Assembly: GCF_024722015.1 (NCBI RefSeq)
Contig: NZ_JANQBD010000015.1
Span: forward strand, 62,001-126,000
Origin: Paenibacillus radicis (ex Xue et al. 2023)
GTDB lineage: Bacteria; Bacillota; Bacilli; Paenibacillales; NBRC-103111
Length of the DNA stretch: 64,000 nt
Direction: 5' to 3'
This document shows, piece by piece, positions 8,777 to 15,954 of this stretch (its first letter is position 1; each line of letters starts with the position of its first letter). The translations under genes were made by a program, and so were the position numbers. The notes under the pieces are model-generated. The model worked only from the letters and a program-made list of their open reading frames with translations, had not been told where the DNA came from and did no database searches.

Positions 8777-9853
8777 TTGAAAAGAATGAAATTATGGTGT
8801 TGCTTATTGTTTTTACTTGCTATGTGCTTTTCATTTAGCGGAGGAGTGTTAGCTAGTAGTGAGGTAATTGAATTTTCAGGTACTTCTTACGGTACGATGA
8901 GTTCAAACCTTCTTACGGTATCGCAAAAAGTGAAATTTAATAATGATGTGGTCGTAAGTTCAGTTGACTACTACAACGGAAATATTACTAAAACTTCATT
9001 AACAATGAAAATATATCGTGCATCAGATTTTTCTCTTATTGGTACAAGCAATACAATAGATATAAATTATCTCGAATCTAAATCTTTCATTTTTTCACCA
9101 AACGCAGCTTTAACTGCTAATGTTGACTATTTTATCTCAATTACTGGTAAAGGGGTAGGCATGCAAAATACAAATTTACCTGTTGTTTATACTTCAACCT
9201 CTTCTTCAACCTCAGTCACAGTAGATGATTTTACTTGGATAATAGGTGACACTGTGCCTATAGTGCCAGATCATTCAAGTAAAGGTTATATATTTCCTTT
9301 AAAAATTCATTTAGGGTCAGGACAAGCTGTTCCTAGTTCACCTACAAATCTAGTTGCAACAGGAAGTAATCAAAAAGTTGATCTATCTTGGTCTGTTGTT
9401 AATGGAGCTACAGGTTACAATATCAAACGTTCCATAACAGCAGGTGGTCCTTACATAACAGTTGCTTCCAATGCTTTCGGTACTTCTTATAATGACACAA
9501 ATGTTACAAACGGAACTAAATACTATTATGTAGTAACAGCTGTTAATACAGCTGGTGAAAGCGGCAATTCAAACGAAGCATCAGCAACACCACAAGGAAC
9601 GGTAACGCCATCCTCAAGCAAGGCTTTACTCGTCATTACTTTGGTAAGCGGCCTTGAAAAAGAATATGATCTTCCTATGAGCGAAGTAAATAACTTCATT
9701 ACCTGGTATAACGGACGCGCTGCTGGTACTGGATCGGAAGTCTATACGATCAATAAATCATTCAATAAAGCGAATTTCCTAACACGGAAAGATTATATTG
9801 CCTTTGATAAGATTGAAACTTTTGAAGTAAACGAATATACACCAGCACCATAA
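8777..9853 (+). CDS. Secreted FN3 protein sharing the C-terminal tail of its neighbour
   Basis: TTG at 8777 has GGAG 8 nt upstream and opens a clean signal peptide (KRMKLWCCLLFLLAMCFSF...VLA). The mature N-terminal domain (about 30-180) is beta-rich with S/T/N repeats and looks like a carbohydrate-binding or cell-surface beta-sandwich, but I cannot name it. An FN3 domain (about 195-275) and an 80-residue tail (about 283-358) follow, both very similar to those of the Kelch gene upstream (same EYDLPM, WYNGRAAG and RKDYIA motifs). The two genes therefore share a modular 3' end, probably from duplication, with different N-terminal heads. A terminator follows at 9863. Confidence 0.75.
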   Translation: MKRMKLWCCLLFLLAMCFSFSGGVLASSEVIEFSGTSYGTMSSNLLTVSQKVKFNNDVVVSSVDYYNGNITKTSLTMKIYRASDFSLIGTSNTIDINYLESKSFIFSPNAALTANVDYFISITGKGVGMQNTNLPVVYTSTSSSTSVTVDDFTWIIGDTVPIVPDHSSKGYIFPLKIHLGSGQAVPSSPTNLVATGSNQKVDLSWSVVNGATGYNIKRSITAGGPYITVASNAFGTSYNDTNVTNGTKYYYVVTAVNTAGESGNSNEASATPQGTVTPSSSKALLVITLVSGLEKEYDLPMSEVNNFITWYNGRAAGTGSEVYTINKSFNKANFLTRKDYIAFDKIETFEVNEYTPAP

Positions 9854-9862
9854 TGAATTCTA

Positions 9863-9897
9863 GCCTGAGGGAAAGCATCCCTTGGGCTTTTTTATTT
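9863..9897 (+). terminator. Rho-independent terminator
   Basis: The stem GCCTGAGGGA / TCCCTTGGGC (with G-U pairs) is followed by TTTTTTATTTT. It ends the tandem secreted-protein unit. Confidence 0.8.
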
Positions 9898-9979
9898 TGT
9901 CCGCATAAGGTAATATTGGTGAAGAAATACAAAACGTGTATAGAATGGTAAGCTAGTATTGGAGGCGGATGGGGTACAG

Positions 9980-10582
9980 ATGAAGACTTTGAAATTACTA
10001 ATTTTAGCGACAATAGTTGCTGCCCTTGCTGGCTGCTCTGCTAGTTCCAGTAACGTTAAAGAGACTGTTACAAAAACGGCAGGTGCATCATCTTCTTCAG
10101 TTCAATCAAAGCATGAGTGGTATTTTACAAAAGCAAGCCAGCATCCCGAAAAAGCATTAATTGATGTAATTAACTCATCCTCTACCTCATTAGATATCGC
10201 TATCTACAGCTTGACACATCCAGAGATAGTCGCAGCGATTAAAGAGTCCAAGCAGAGAGGTGTCACTGTTAGGCTTATAACAGACAAAGTTCAATCGGCT
10301 GGTAAGGCTCAAGAAGAAGCGTTAAAAATATTGGGTAGCGCCGGTATCCCGATGAAAGTGAACAAGCATAGTGGCCTGATGCATCTGAAAATGACTGTAG
10401 CCGATAAGAGGGTAGCGACAACCGGTTCTTTCAACTACTCGAAGGCAGCGGCTACAACGAATGATGAAGTGTTAATGGTGCTCCGGGATCCGGAGGTAGC
10501 CAAGTCATTCTCCGAACAGTTTGAACAGATGTGGAATGACGCAAAAGGGTTTGAAGCGATTGACAAGAAGATTGCTCAATAA
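9980..10582 (+). CDS. PLD-family nuclease-like lipoprotein
   Basis: The N-terminus is a lipoprotein signal peptide with lipobox L-A-G-C (C19), so the protein should be anchored outside the membrane. The rest is one phospholipase D-superfamily domain with a single HKD motif: H135-x-K137 and D142, then GSFN near 148-151. Single-motif members such as Nuc/EndA-type nucleases work as dimers. The length (200 residues) and the A-I-Y-S-L-T start of the domain fit the family. The ATG at 9980 is preferred because the frame upstream begins at a TTG without a lipoprotein signature. A likely role is a surface-bound nuclease or phosphodiesterase; the substrate cannot be read from sequence. Confidence 0.85.
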   Translation: MKTLKLLILATIVAALAGCSASSSNVKETVTKTAGASSSSVQSKHEWYFTKASQHPEKALIDVINSSSTSLDIAIYSLTHPEIVAAIKESKQRGVTVRLITDKVQSAGKAQEEALKILGSAGIPMKVNKHSGLMHLKMTVADKRVATTGSFNYSKAAATTNDEVLMVLRDPEVAKSFSEQFEQMWNDAKGFEAIDKKIAQ

Positions 10583-10590
10583 ATATGTTA

Positions 10591-10627
10591 AAGCCCTCTT
10601 TCCGAAATTGGATTGAGGGCTTATTTA
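10591..10627 (+). terminator. Rho-independent terminator
   Basis: AAGCCCTC pairs with GAGGGCTT across a loop of about 16 nt and is followed by a short T-rich tail. It ends the PLD gene transcript. Confidence 0.7.
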
Positions 10628-10643
10628 ACCTGTAAGAAAATTT

Positions 10644-10805
10644 TCATTCATTTACAATGTCTTTATGCGCAAGTAAATAATAGGTTTCCTGATCTTTATC
10701 TACAATGACTATTCTTCCGTCAGCATCGTAATCCATATCTAAAATATCGGAAGGTTGTAGTGTTTTCATTTCATGTGTTTGCAAATTTATAACATGGTAT
10801 AGCAT
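10644..10805 (-). CDS. Small hypothetical protein, 53 aa
   Basis: A compact minus-strand frame encodes 53 residues (MLYHVINLQTHEMKTL...), with alternating hydrophobic and acidic residues (DILDMDYDADGRIVIVD), suggesting a small beta-rich cytoplasmic protein. AAAGGG lies about 9 nt upstream of the ATG at 10805. It lies between two genes on the other strand and uses codons like its neighbours. I do not recognise the family. Confidence 0.5.
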   Translation of the reverse strand: MLYHVINLQTHEMKTLQPSDILDMDYDADGRIVIVDKDQETYYLLAHKDIVNE

Positions 10806-10893
10806 AACCTCACACCCTTTCTCTTTATTTTCATCGTTGCTAGTAGATTCAATATGTTAGAATACAAGTAAAGCTTAAAAGGGGTGTTGAAAC

Positions 10894-11082
10894 ATGATTG
10901 AACGGTACCAACTATTGAATGAACCAGGTCGTACGATATGCATCTTTGAGAAGAACGGAAAATATTTCGGGCACATCCTGAAGGATAGAACGGATAAGGC
11001 GCCTGCAAAACTCGTATTCGAAACTCCGAAATACGATAGTCTTGATGCATTGAAATTGGAATACCCCTCGAAGTCACAATGA
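10894..11082 (+). CDS. Small hypothetical protein, 62 aa
   Basis: The protein is 62 residues long, starts MIERYQLLNEPGRTICIFEKN and has no membrane segment. AAAAGGGG precedes the ATG with a usable spacer. It lies 16 nt upstream of the zinc-finger membrane protein gene and is probably cotranscribed. The family is not recognised; a basic lysine-rich C-terminus is the only notable trait. Confidence 0.55.
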   Translation: MIERYQLLNEPGRTICIFEKNGKYFGHILKDRTDKAPAKLVFETPKYDSLDALKLEYPSKSQ

Positions 11083-11098
11083 TGGACGGAGGATCAGT

Positions 11099-11383
11099 GT
11101 GCTTATGGCGAAATGTTCCGCGCATAAGAAATTTAATGCTGTAACTAAGTGTCATAACTGTGGATATTATTTGTGCATGGATTGCCATAATGATAACAAT
11201 CCGGGGTTCTGCTACACTTGTAGTAATAAGCCGGCTACTATGAAAAGAATAAAAGAATCCGACCCTCGCACTGCCAAGGAACGAAATATCATGTGGGGGT
11301 TTATATTCTTATTTGTGGCTGTATTTGGTTTTATTGTATATCAAATTATAATAATACTAGTGGTCGTCAACTCAACTATCTAA
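11099..11383 (+). CDS. B-box-like zinc-finger protein with one TM segment
   Basis: The first 45 residues carry paired metal ligands in the order C-x2-H, C-x2-C, C-x2-C, C-x2-C (CSAH, CHNC, CMDC, CYTC), resembling a B-box or double zinc knuckle. A single membrane helix covers about residues 65-90. The start is GTG at 11099 with GGAGG 6 nt upstream; the ATG at 11105 is an alternative. It ends 17 nt before the converging DNA ligase gene. Such small zinc-finger membrane proteins occur widely in Bacilli without a firm role. Confidence 0.65.
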   Translation: MLMAKCSAHKKFNAVTKCHNCGYYLCMDCHNDNNPGFCYTCSNKPATMKRIKESDPRTAKERNIMWGFIFLFVAVFGFIVYQIIIILVVVNSTI

Positions 11384-11399
11384 AATATAGAATGGACGT

Positions 11400-12242
11400 T
11401 CATAATATGAAATCCACAAACACTGGTGACCTGAGCAGCCCTGCTTTCGTCCAGTTCCTTATCTTAACTTTCCCTCTCAGTCGAGGCTCTAAATAAACAT
11501 AGTCAGGGTCCTCACCTACTATTAGCTGATCTTTGATGGTGTAGAAGGCCATCTTATGTCTGGGAGTAACTCCAAGCTCTATAACTCCTATTGGCCGTCC
11601 CCATTGATCCGCAGCTAACCATCCAAAATCTTTCTTACGGTATCCCGAAATAAAAACATCAGCAAAAGTCCAATTGATGATTTTCTGCCAGGCACTCGAC
11701 CGGCTACTAACGTAAATAGAGTTAGAACGTTTAGCTACGATTCCCTCCATGTTCAGAGCTTCAATTTTGGTAAATAGCTGTTCCCCCTCAGCTTCAAGCG
11801 ACGGAATGAGCGCCATGTGAGGGTTACCAAAAGTCAATGTTGATAGCAACTCCTTGCGCTTATGTAACGGATAGCCTCGTAGATCCTCGCCTCTATAGCG
11901 AAGGATATCGAAAACAACATAATTGACTGGACTACTTTCGGCGGCTTTACGAACCTTATCAGTATTACGAAGAGAAAAACGTTCCATAATAGCTTCAAAG
12001 TTAACGTGGCCCGATTCGTCTGTAGCCGCGACTTCGCCATCCAATATAACGTCATCGAGTACTATTTCATTAAGTTCAGGATACTGATGTGTACAATCGT
12101 TGTTGTGGCGCGTATATAAGCGAGTTTGACCGCCGGTTCGAGATAGTATCAGTCGATGCCCGTCAATCTTAGGCTCAAATATGTAATCGTCGTGAGAAAA
12201 TGGTGCGGGTGCTGTCTCTAATAACATTGGTGCAATAAACAC
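11400..12242 (-). CDS. ATP-dependent DNA ligase (short, LigC/phage type)
   Basis: The nucleotidyltransferase motifs are all present: motif I EPKIDGHR with the adenylated lysine K25, LDGE at 67-70, FD at 111-112, EGIVAK at 166-171 and WQKI at 185-188. A C-terminal OB-fold part follows to residue 280. The enzyme seals DNA nicks using ATP; it is distinct from the NAD-dependent LigA of bacteria. No Ku or LigD polymerase gene is next to it, so it stands alone as do many phage-derived or repair ligases. The start is GTG at 12242 with GAGG about 10 nt upstream. Its place in accessory DNA suggests transfer. Confidence 0.88.
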   Translation of the reverse strand: MFIAPMLLETAPAPFSHDDYIFEPKIDGHRLILSRTGGQTRLYTRHNNDCTHQYPELNEIVLDDVILDGEVAATDESGHVNFEAIMERFSLRNTDKVRKAAESSPVNYVVFDILRYRGEDLRGYPLHKRKELLSTLTFGNPHMALIPSLEAEGEQLFTKIEALNMEGIVAKRSNSIYVSSRSSAWQKIINWTFADVFISGYRKKDFGWLAADQWGRPIGVIELGVTPRHKMAFYTIKDQLIVGEDPDYVYLEPRLRGKVKIRNWTKAGLLRSPVFVDFIL

Positions 12243-12318
12243 TAATAAATCACCTCTACAGTAATTATAATGGATGAGTAGTCGTAGAAGCGGCGGTAAG
12301 TATTGGAAGGCAAACTCA

Positions 12319-12372
12319 AAAAGACTTACATGTTACTCTCGGAGATAAGAGTGATGTAAGTCTTTTTTTATT
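12319..12372 (-). terminator. Rho-independent terminator
   Basis: A 13-bp stem (AAAGACTTACAT / ATGTAAGTCTTT) with an inner ACTCT/AGAGT pairing has T-runs on both strands. Read on the minus strand, it ends the transcript of the SASP remnant. Confidence 0.8.
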
Positions 12373-12396
12373 TATTTTAAATTGAAAAGAGTTGAA

Positions 12397-12600
12397 TCAG
12401 CGTTTAAAGCTCGAAAGATTCTGTTCTGCTATCTGCACAGACGTCTTGTGATATTGCCACCAATTGCCCCTGCATCGCGTGTAGCTAGGTTGCCATTGTA
12501 ACCGGTTGGAGATAATTGAATACCTAATTCTTGGGCCACTTCATACTTCAGTTGATAATCGCTGCCTGTGCTTGCTGTACCACTAAGATCTTGAGTGTTA
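12397..12600 (-). pseudogene. Small acid-soluble spore protein (alpha/beta SASP) remnant, frameshifted
   Basis: On the minus strand the frame encodes QLKYEVAQELGIQLSPTGY followed by NGNLATRDAGAIGGNITRRL, the near-universal core of alpha/beta-type SASPs, which coat spore DNA. After the RRL the frame stops at TAG, but one inserted base restores V-Q-I-A-E-Q-N-L-S-S-F-K-R and a stop, the usual SASP C-terminus. At the other end, LVVQQAQAA (the expected start region) is in a different frame, implying a second one-base loss. No start codon or ribosome site precedes it; a GC-rich hairpin (12631-12655) sits there instead. The gene therefore looks decayed unless two sequencing errors are present. Confidence 0.8.
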
Positions 12601-12702
12601 GTGAACAGCCTGAGTGAATAAACTAACGGAGCAGCCGGTCAGATTGATCGGCTGCATTCTCCAGGCTAACGGGCAACAAGGAAAATAAATAGTTTTTTTC
12701 TT

Positions 12703-13644
12703 TTAATCGTACTCTGAGAATATAGGTTCTTTTGAAACGGTTATAATGACAGGAAGGTTCTTTACTCCAAATCCGAATATATCTTTTAACCAACTGCGCA
12801 AGCCGGTCATTACTTCTTTTAAAAACTTAAACAGTGTAGGTGTACCTAGGATAGAACTATAAAATGTGTCGCTTTTTTTCTTTCTCCTAGTTAGTTTGCT
12901 CTTGGAGACTGAATTAGCAAACCATGGATTTAGTTGAAAAAATGGATGCGTTGTAAGTTCATTTGTTACTAATTTATCCAATATGTATTCTGGGAGATCA
13001 TTGTGCCGGTAATTTATACCGTCTACACTTGCGTTTCCTTTTATGAAGTCTTGTAGGATTTTGATTGGATGTTTCTCGGCTATAGTTGCCAAACTGTGCA
13101 TAGATGTTGTAAACACGTCTAATTTTTTATAATGGTCATTTATCTCACCTTTGGAGTTGCGTGTAGATGCAATATCTGATGCATGGGCGTATTTCCACGT
13201 CTCATTTTCAACTTCATTCTTGGAGGTACCTGCAAAATAACGATTATAAAAGCAGTATAATGGGATGGCTTTGTCTGCTACAGCCGCATCGATAAGAAGG
13301 TCAATTTGGTACCCATTTCGATTTTTTTGATTTATATCACCATAGCTTGTTGGCGAGGTTTGCTTTTTTGCTTGAATTCGCAAATGCATTGCTTGCATTT
13401 CATTTTTCTTTTGATCATGATAGAGTATCCACCATTCCAAGTCGGCTCCTTTAATGCGCTCATTTACCCCTGGGATAGCAAGTAGATTCTCGTTACGTTT
13501 TTGTCTAAGTTCGTTGATAATGTTCTCTGTTATCGCTGTTTCTTTGAAATCCGGGGAAGGTTTCAACTTTTTATAGATTTGTTCGATCGCAATCTCTTTG
13601 AATAATGCTGTAAGGTCTTTTACTGTAGTAGATGGAACTTGCAG
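12703..13644 (-). CDS. DUF6615-like protein, possible PD-(D/E)xK-type nuclease
   Basis: The conserved core is KGADLEWWILYH followed 24 residues later by LRIQAKK. The acidic residues with an Q-A-K end resemble a restriction-endonuclease-like D...(E/Q)xK active site, and the overall layout fits the uncharacterised DUF6615 group as I recall it. A PLYCFYN motif follows. The coding frame continues upstream of the TTG at 13566 without a stop, and a perfect AGGAGG (13652-13657) sits 7 nt before an in-frame CTG at 13644, giving 313 residues and a family-like N-terminus (TALFKEIAIEQIYKKL). CTG is a rare start codon. It is a possible defence gene, but function is inference. Confidence 0.65.
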   Translation of the reverse strand: MQVPSTTVKDLTALFKEIAIEQIYKKLKPSPDFKETAITENIINELRQKRNENLLAIPGVNERIKGADLEWWILYHDQKKNEMQAMHLRIQAKKQTSPTSYGDINQKNRNGYQIDLLIDAAVADKAIPLYCFYNRYFAGTSKNEVENETWKYAHASDIASTRNSKGEINDHYKKLDVFTTSMHSLATIAEKHPIKILQDFIKGNASVDGINYRHNDLPEYILDKLVTNELTTHPFFQLNPWFANSVSKSKLTRRKKKSDTFYSSILGTPTLFKFLKEVMTGLRSWLKDIFGFGVKNLPVIITVSKEPIFSEYD

Positions 13645-13834
13645 AGATATCCCTCCTATAACGTTTTGCCTCTTCTATGTGAATACTAATATTGTTAGTT
13701 AAGAGTTGTAAAGCAAAATCTTTTATCGTGTGGCCCGAGTAAAATAGGTTATTGCTGTTCGATGAAAATAAAGTGTTAGCAAATAAAGTTGTAGACCGAC
13801 TGATGGCGTTAAGCTCTCTCGATATAATTTAATT

Positions 13835-14028
13835 TCATAACGGATTACGTTTGTAAAAGAACTGCTTTACCACGGTTCCTTTGTTGTATTGAAGTAATTG
13901 TAGATGACTAGCAATAAGACCTCGTTTATACGCGTCAATATATAGATGACGCTTAAATTCGGTTACCTGCTGATGGTTGGTTATTTTATTCCTAAATTTC
14001 TTGCTTTTCTAGGATTCGTATTTTTCAT
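13835..14028 (-). pseudogene. Small frameshifted ORF remnant, about 65 codons
   Basis: ATG at 14028 opens MKNTNPRK and then stops early. Adding one A to the AAAA run after CCTAG gives a continuous frame rich in basic residues (KSKKFRNKITNHQQ...FKRHLYIDAYKRG...), ending at 13835. The rest of the 13,645-14,096 gap holds no other coding sequence. It may be a decayed small gene or chance; no clear ribosome site was found. Confidence 0.3.
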
Positions 14029-14096
14029 AATTTATTTGTAAGGAAAAGGAAGCAATAAGATTAAACTAACGCAGAACGATAGTTCAATCATAACAG

Positions 14097-14146
14097 CGGC
14101 AGTTTAGGACTGTATTATTGCGTCCTAGACTGCCGTTGCCTTTTTG
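14097..14146 (+). terminator. Strong hairpin with T-run
   Basis: CGGCAGTTTAGGAC pairs with GTCCTAGACTGCCG (one mismatch) around an 11-nt loop, followed by TTGCCTTTTT. It has terminator form on the plus strand, although no plus-strand gene lies directly upstream. Confidence 0.65.
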
Positions 14147-14287
14147 TAATTATGGGCCTCATACTTATTGTGCAAATGCTGGCTGTCTTGATTTTCAAAA
14201 TCGGTATCAAATCGATGCTTTCTGTTTTCATCAGACATATTGGAAAAAATTCCTCTTGAAATAAGAATGAATGTTCGTTATTCTGAA

Positions 14288-14308
14288 TATAATACAAACA
14301 TGTGTTCG
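14288..14308 (+). promoter_or_regulatory. -10 element and LexA (SOS) box before the YolD operon
   Basis: CAAACATGTGTTCG at 14295-14308 differs by one base from the Bacillus LexA/DinR palindrome CGAAC-N4-GTTCG. A TATAAT -10 hexamer (14288-14293) lies immediately before it, so bound LexA would cover the transcription start. YolD-type genes in Bacilli are known SOS genes, which supports DNA-damage control. Confidence 0.65.
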
Positions 14309-14330
14309 TATATATTGGAGGCGGTGTTCG

Positions 14331-14714
14331 GTGATCCAAGCGAAAAAAGCACCATTACTTACACCTGGCGAACTTCAACTCGTTAAGATGGGGATTATCT
14401 TACCTGTCATGCTTGATGTGCTTCAGCGTGATATTAATCAGATGAATCAAGTTAAGCTGAAACTAAATATTCTTTATGTCATGAGTCTTGGTAAGGCGCA
14501 GGACAGTGCTCACTCCGAGTTAATGGAATTGAAGGCAGAGCTGCGAAAGCGAGGTATTAAGATTATTGAAGAAGTTCGCGCAGCAGAAGGGATACAGGCC
14601 AGATTCAAATGCCGCGGCTACGATCATAATCTCTTGCTTCAGTGGGAGAAGGTACGAACGGAAATTATGGAGAAAGGGAGCCAATATTGGGGAATTCCAT
14701 TACATGGAGGGTGA
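14331..14714 (+). CDS. Conserved hypothetical protein, SOS operon gene 1
   Basis: GTG at 14331 has GGAGG 9 nt upstream; the frame upstream of it is not coding-like. The 127-residue product is largely helical (VKMGIILPVMLDVLQRD, then KAQDSAHSELMELKAELRKRG and YDHNLLLQWEKV) with no membrane segment. It lies 8 nt upstream of the YolD gene and behind a LexA box, so a role in damage response alongside YolD is likely. I do not recognise a named domain. Confidence 0.65.
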   Translation: MIQAKKAPLLTPGELQLVKMGIILPVMLDVLQRDINQMNQVKLKLNILYVMSLGKAQDSAHSELMELKAELRKRGIKIIEEVRAAEGIQARFKCRGYDHNLLLQWEKVRTEIMEKGSQYWGIPLHGG

Positions 14715-14722
14715 CAGCGAAT

Positions 14723-15070
14723 ATGGGGAAAAAGCTTGAAGGATACGGAAGGTGGGAGAGTAGCCGTATGATGTTACCAGAGCATAAAGACAGGATTAAT
14801 TTACATAACGAGCAGAAGAGTAAACAGACGAAGCCAGAGTTGACGGAGGAGGAGCAGCAGGAATTGTATGGCAGACTAAGGTCATCAATGCTGCATACAC
14901 TCCGAGCCAGTATAATAGTGTTTAAGGAATACGGTAACAGACAGATTAATGGGGTTGTAGATTGGATAAACCCGAGGACACATCTCATTAAGGTGGATAT
15001 AGGAGCAGACTGGGAGTTGATTGATTTCAAAGACGTTCTTAGGGTAGAGTTGGATGCTCCAGGATATTGA
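14723..15070 (+). CDS. YolD-like family protein
   Basis: The product begins MGKKLEGYGRWESSRMMLPE, the YolD-family signature (G-x-W-x-S-x-R-M-x-L-P-E-H), and is 115 residues long as usual. The C-terminal half (INGVVDWINPRTHLIKVD) forms a small beta domain. In Bacilli YolD genes sit with Y-family polymerase genes (UvrX, YqjW) under LexA; here no polymerase is adjacent. GGAGG at 14706-14710 serves the ATG at 14723 and overlaps the end of the upstream gene. The role is presumed accessory to translesion synthesis, by family association. Confidence 0.8.
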   Translation: MGKKLEGYGRWESSRMMLPEHKDRINLHNEQKSKQTKPELTEEEQQELYGRLRSSMLHTLRASIIVFKEYGNRQINGVVDWINPRTHLIKVDIGADWELIDFKDVLRVELDAPGY

Positions 15071-15285
15071 AAGAAAAGTCCTTAGAGATGTTTGGTGTTA
15101 CAAATGCAGCGATGCATCCAACAAGAGATGAATTATTTTTGGAGGAGCTGGGCAGCCAATTTGTAGTGGCTAAGGAAGAAGAAAACGAAGTCCTGCTTAC
15201 TGTTTGGGGATGGGATGAGCAACTGACAGGATTGTGGAAATGGAGTCACGTACAGGCAAGGTTCACAGGCCTGATGACCACTTAA
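15067..15285 (+). CDS. Small hypothetical protein, SOS operon gene 3
   Basis: TTG at 15067 overlaps the YolD stop (ATTGA), so translation is probably coupled. The 72-residue product ends with a W-rich part (VWGWDEQLTGLWKWSHVQ). No family is recognised. Position makes it the third gene of the LexA-box operon; a weak hairpin with a T-run follows near 15,302-15,338. Confidence 0.5.
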   Translation: MKEKSLEMFGVTNAAMHPTRDELFLEELGSQFVVAKEEENEVLLTVWGWDEQLTGLWKWSHVQARFTGLMTT

Positions 15286-15345
15286 GGATATTATGAAAGT
15301 ATAGAGCCCTGGAGGATGATTCTGGGGTCTTTTTATTTAAGAAAA

Positions 15346-15374
15346 AAGGGGGCCGTCCCCAATTCGTCCCCAAG
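15346..15374. repeat. REP-like GGGGAC element
   Basis: GGGGGCCGTCCCC followed by AATTCGTCCCC resembles the GGGGAC-rich short sequences found beside REP-associated (IS200/IS605-like) transposase genes. No transposase is nearby. The call rests on appearance alone. Confidence 0.3.
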
Positions 15375-15411
15375 GCTAATATTTTGTAGGATAGATAGAT
15401 CGATAAAATAA

Positions 15412-15440
15412 AGAAAAACCCTTATGTATCAAGGGTTTTT
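15412..15440 (-). terminator. Terminator of the tRNA-Val transcript
   Basis: AAAAACCCTT pairs with AAGGGTTTTT around a 7-nt loop. Read on the minus strand it follows the tRNA 3' end by a few bases and ends in a T-run. Confidence 0.85.
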
Positions 15441-15446
15441 CGTGTA

Positions 15447-15519
15447 TGACCTGTAGTGGGCTCGAACCACTGACCCCTACCCTGTCAAGATAGTGCTCTC
15501 CCAGCTGAGCTAACAAGTC
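15447..15519 (-). tRNA. tRNA-Val(GAC)
   Basis: All four arms fold: acceptor GACTTGT/ACAGGTC (one G-U), D-arm GCTC...GAGC, anticodon stem CTATC/GGTAG with loop TTGACAG giving anticodon GAC, and T-arm AGTGG-TTCGAGC-CCACT. The discriminator is A and CCA is not encoded. A consensus promoter lies upstream and a terminator downstream. It sits at the border between the SOS operon and the immunity segment; tRNA genes are common integration sites, but no att repeat of its 3' end was seen in this window. Confidence 0.93.
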
Positions 15520-15539
15520 ATGTTTTAGCGACAAGTAAT

Positions 15540-15568
15540 ATAATACCAACGAGACGGCCACTTGTCAA
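15540..15568 (-). promoter_or_regulatory. Sigma-A promoter of tRNA-Val
   Basis: On the minus strand TTGACA (15563-15568) and TATTAT (15540-15545) are separated by exactly 17 nt and point to the tRNA about 20 nt downstream. The match to consensus is very good. Confidence 0.85.
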
Positions 15569-15954
15569 CAGTTTCTTCATATTTTTTTAATAAGCTATTT
15601 TTGCACACTAATCAGTAGAAGGATCAACCTGCGCGGAATCAAGTGACGGAAGGTATATTCCAAAATGTAAGTTTGCATTTAAAAATCAAGAAATTCAACT
15701 AAACTGCCGTTAGTTTAGTGGTTGTGCGTTCTAGTTTGAGTTGTTAACCATTATGCAGCACCTTTTATCGCTGTTGAAAATCAGGTAGCTTTTTTCTTTA
15801 TGTTTATGCGAAAATGGGATTAAAAGGAATATCAGGATGTTAATGTTGAGCAGCCGCGTTACCCAGTAATGCTAATGCCATAAATGTTTAATGAGAGTGG
15901 TTTATGATTATGATTTACAGAGCTTAGGAAGGATGAGAATAGAGGTAAAATTCC
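15569..15954. other. Non-coding stretch at the left edge of the immunity island
   Basis: This stretch holds the left copy of the 31-bp direct repeat (15611-15641) and a small perfect hairpin CTAAAC/GTTTAG (15699-15718). Otherwise it is AT-rich without a credible coding frame. It looks like remodelled intergenic DNA. Confidence 0.5.
15611..15641 (+). repeat. 31-bp direct repeat, left copy
   Basis: The sequence begins ATCAGTAGAAG, then one variable base (G here), and continues ATCAACCTGCGCGGAATCA. The right copy at 22108 differs only at that base. The two copies bracket about 6.5 kb of immunity-type genes. Confidence 0.85.

Noticed and set aside
14097..15718. Inverted 11-mers CGGCAGTTTAG (14097) and CTAAACTGCCG (15699) as ends of an insertion sequence
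   Set aside because: Each copy is part of its own local hairpin, no transposase lies between them and no target duplication was found; chance or shared hairpin sequence is more likely.
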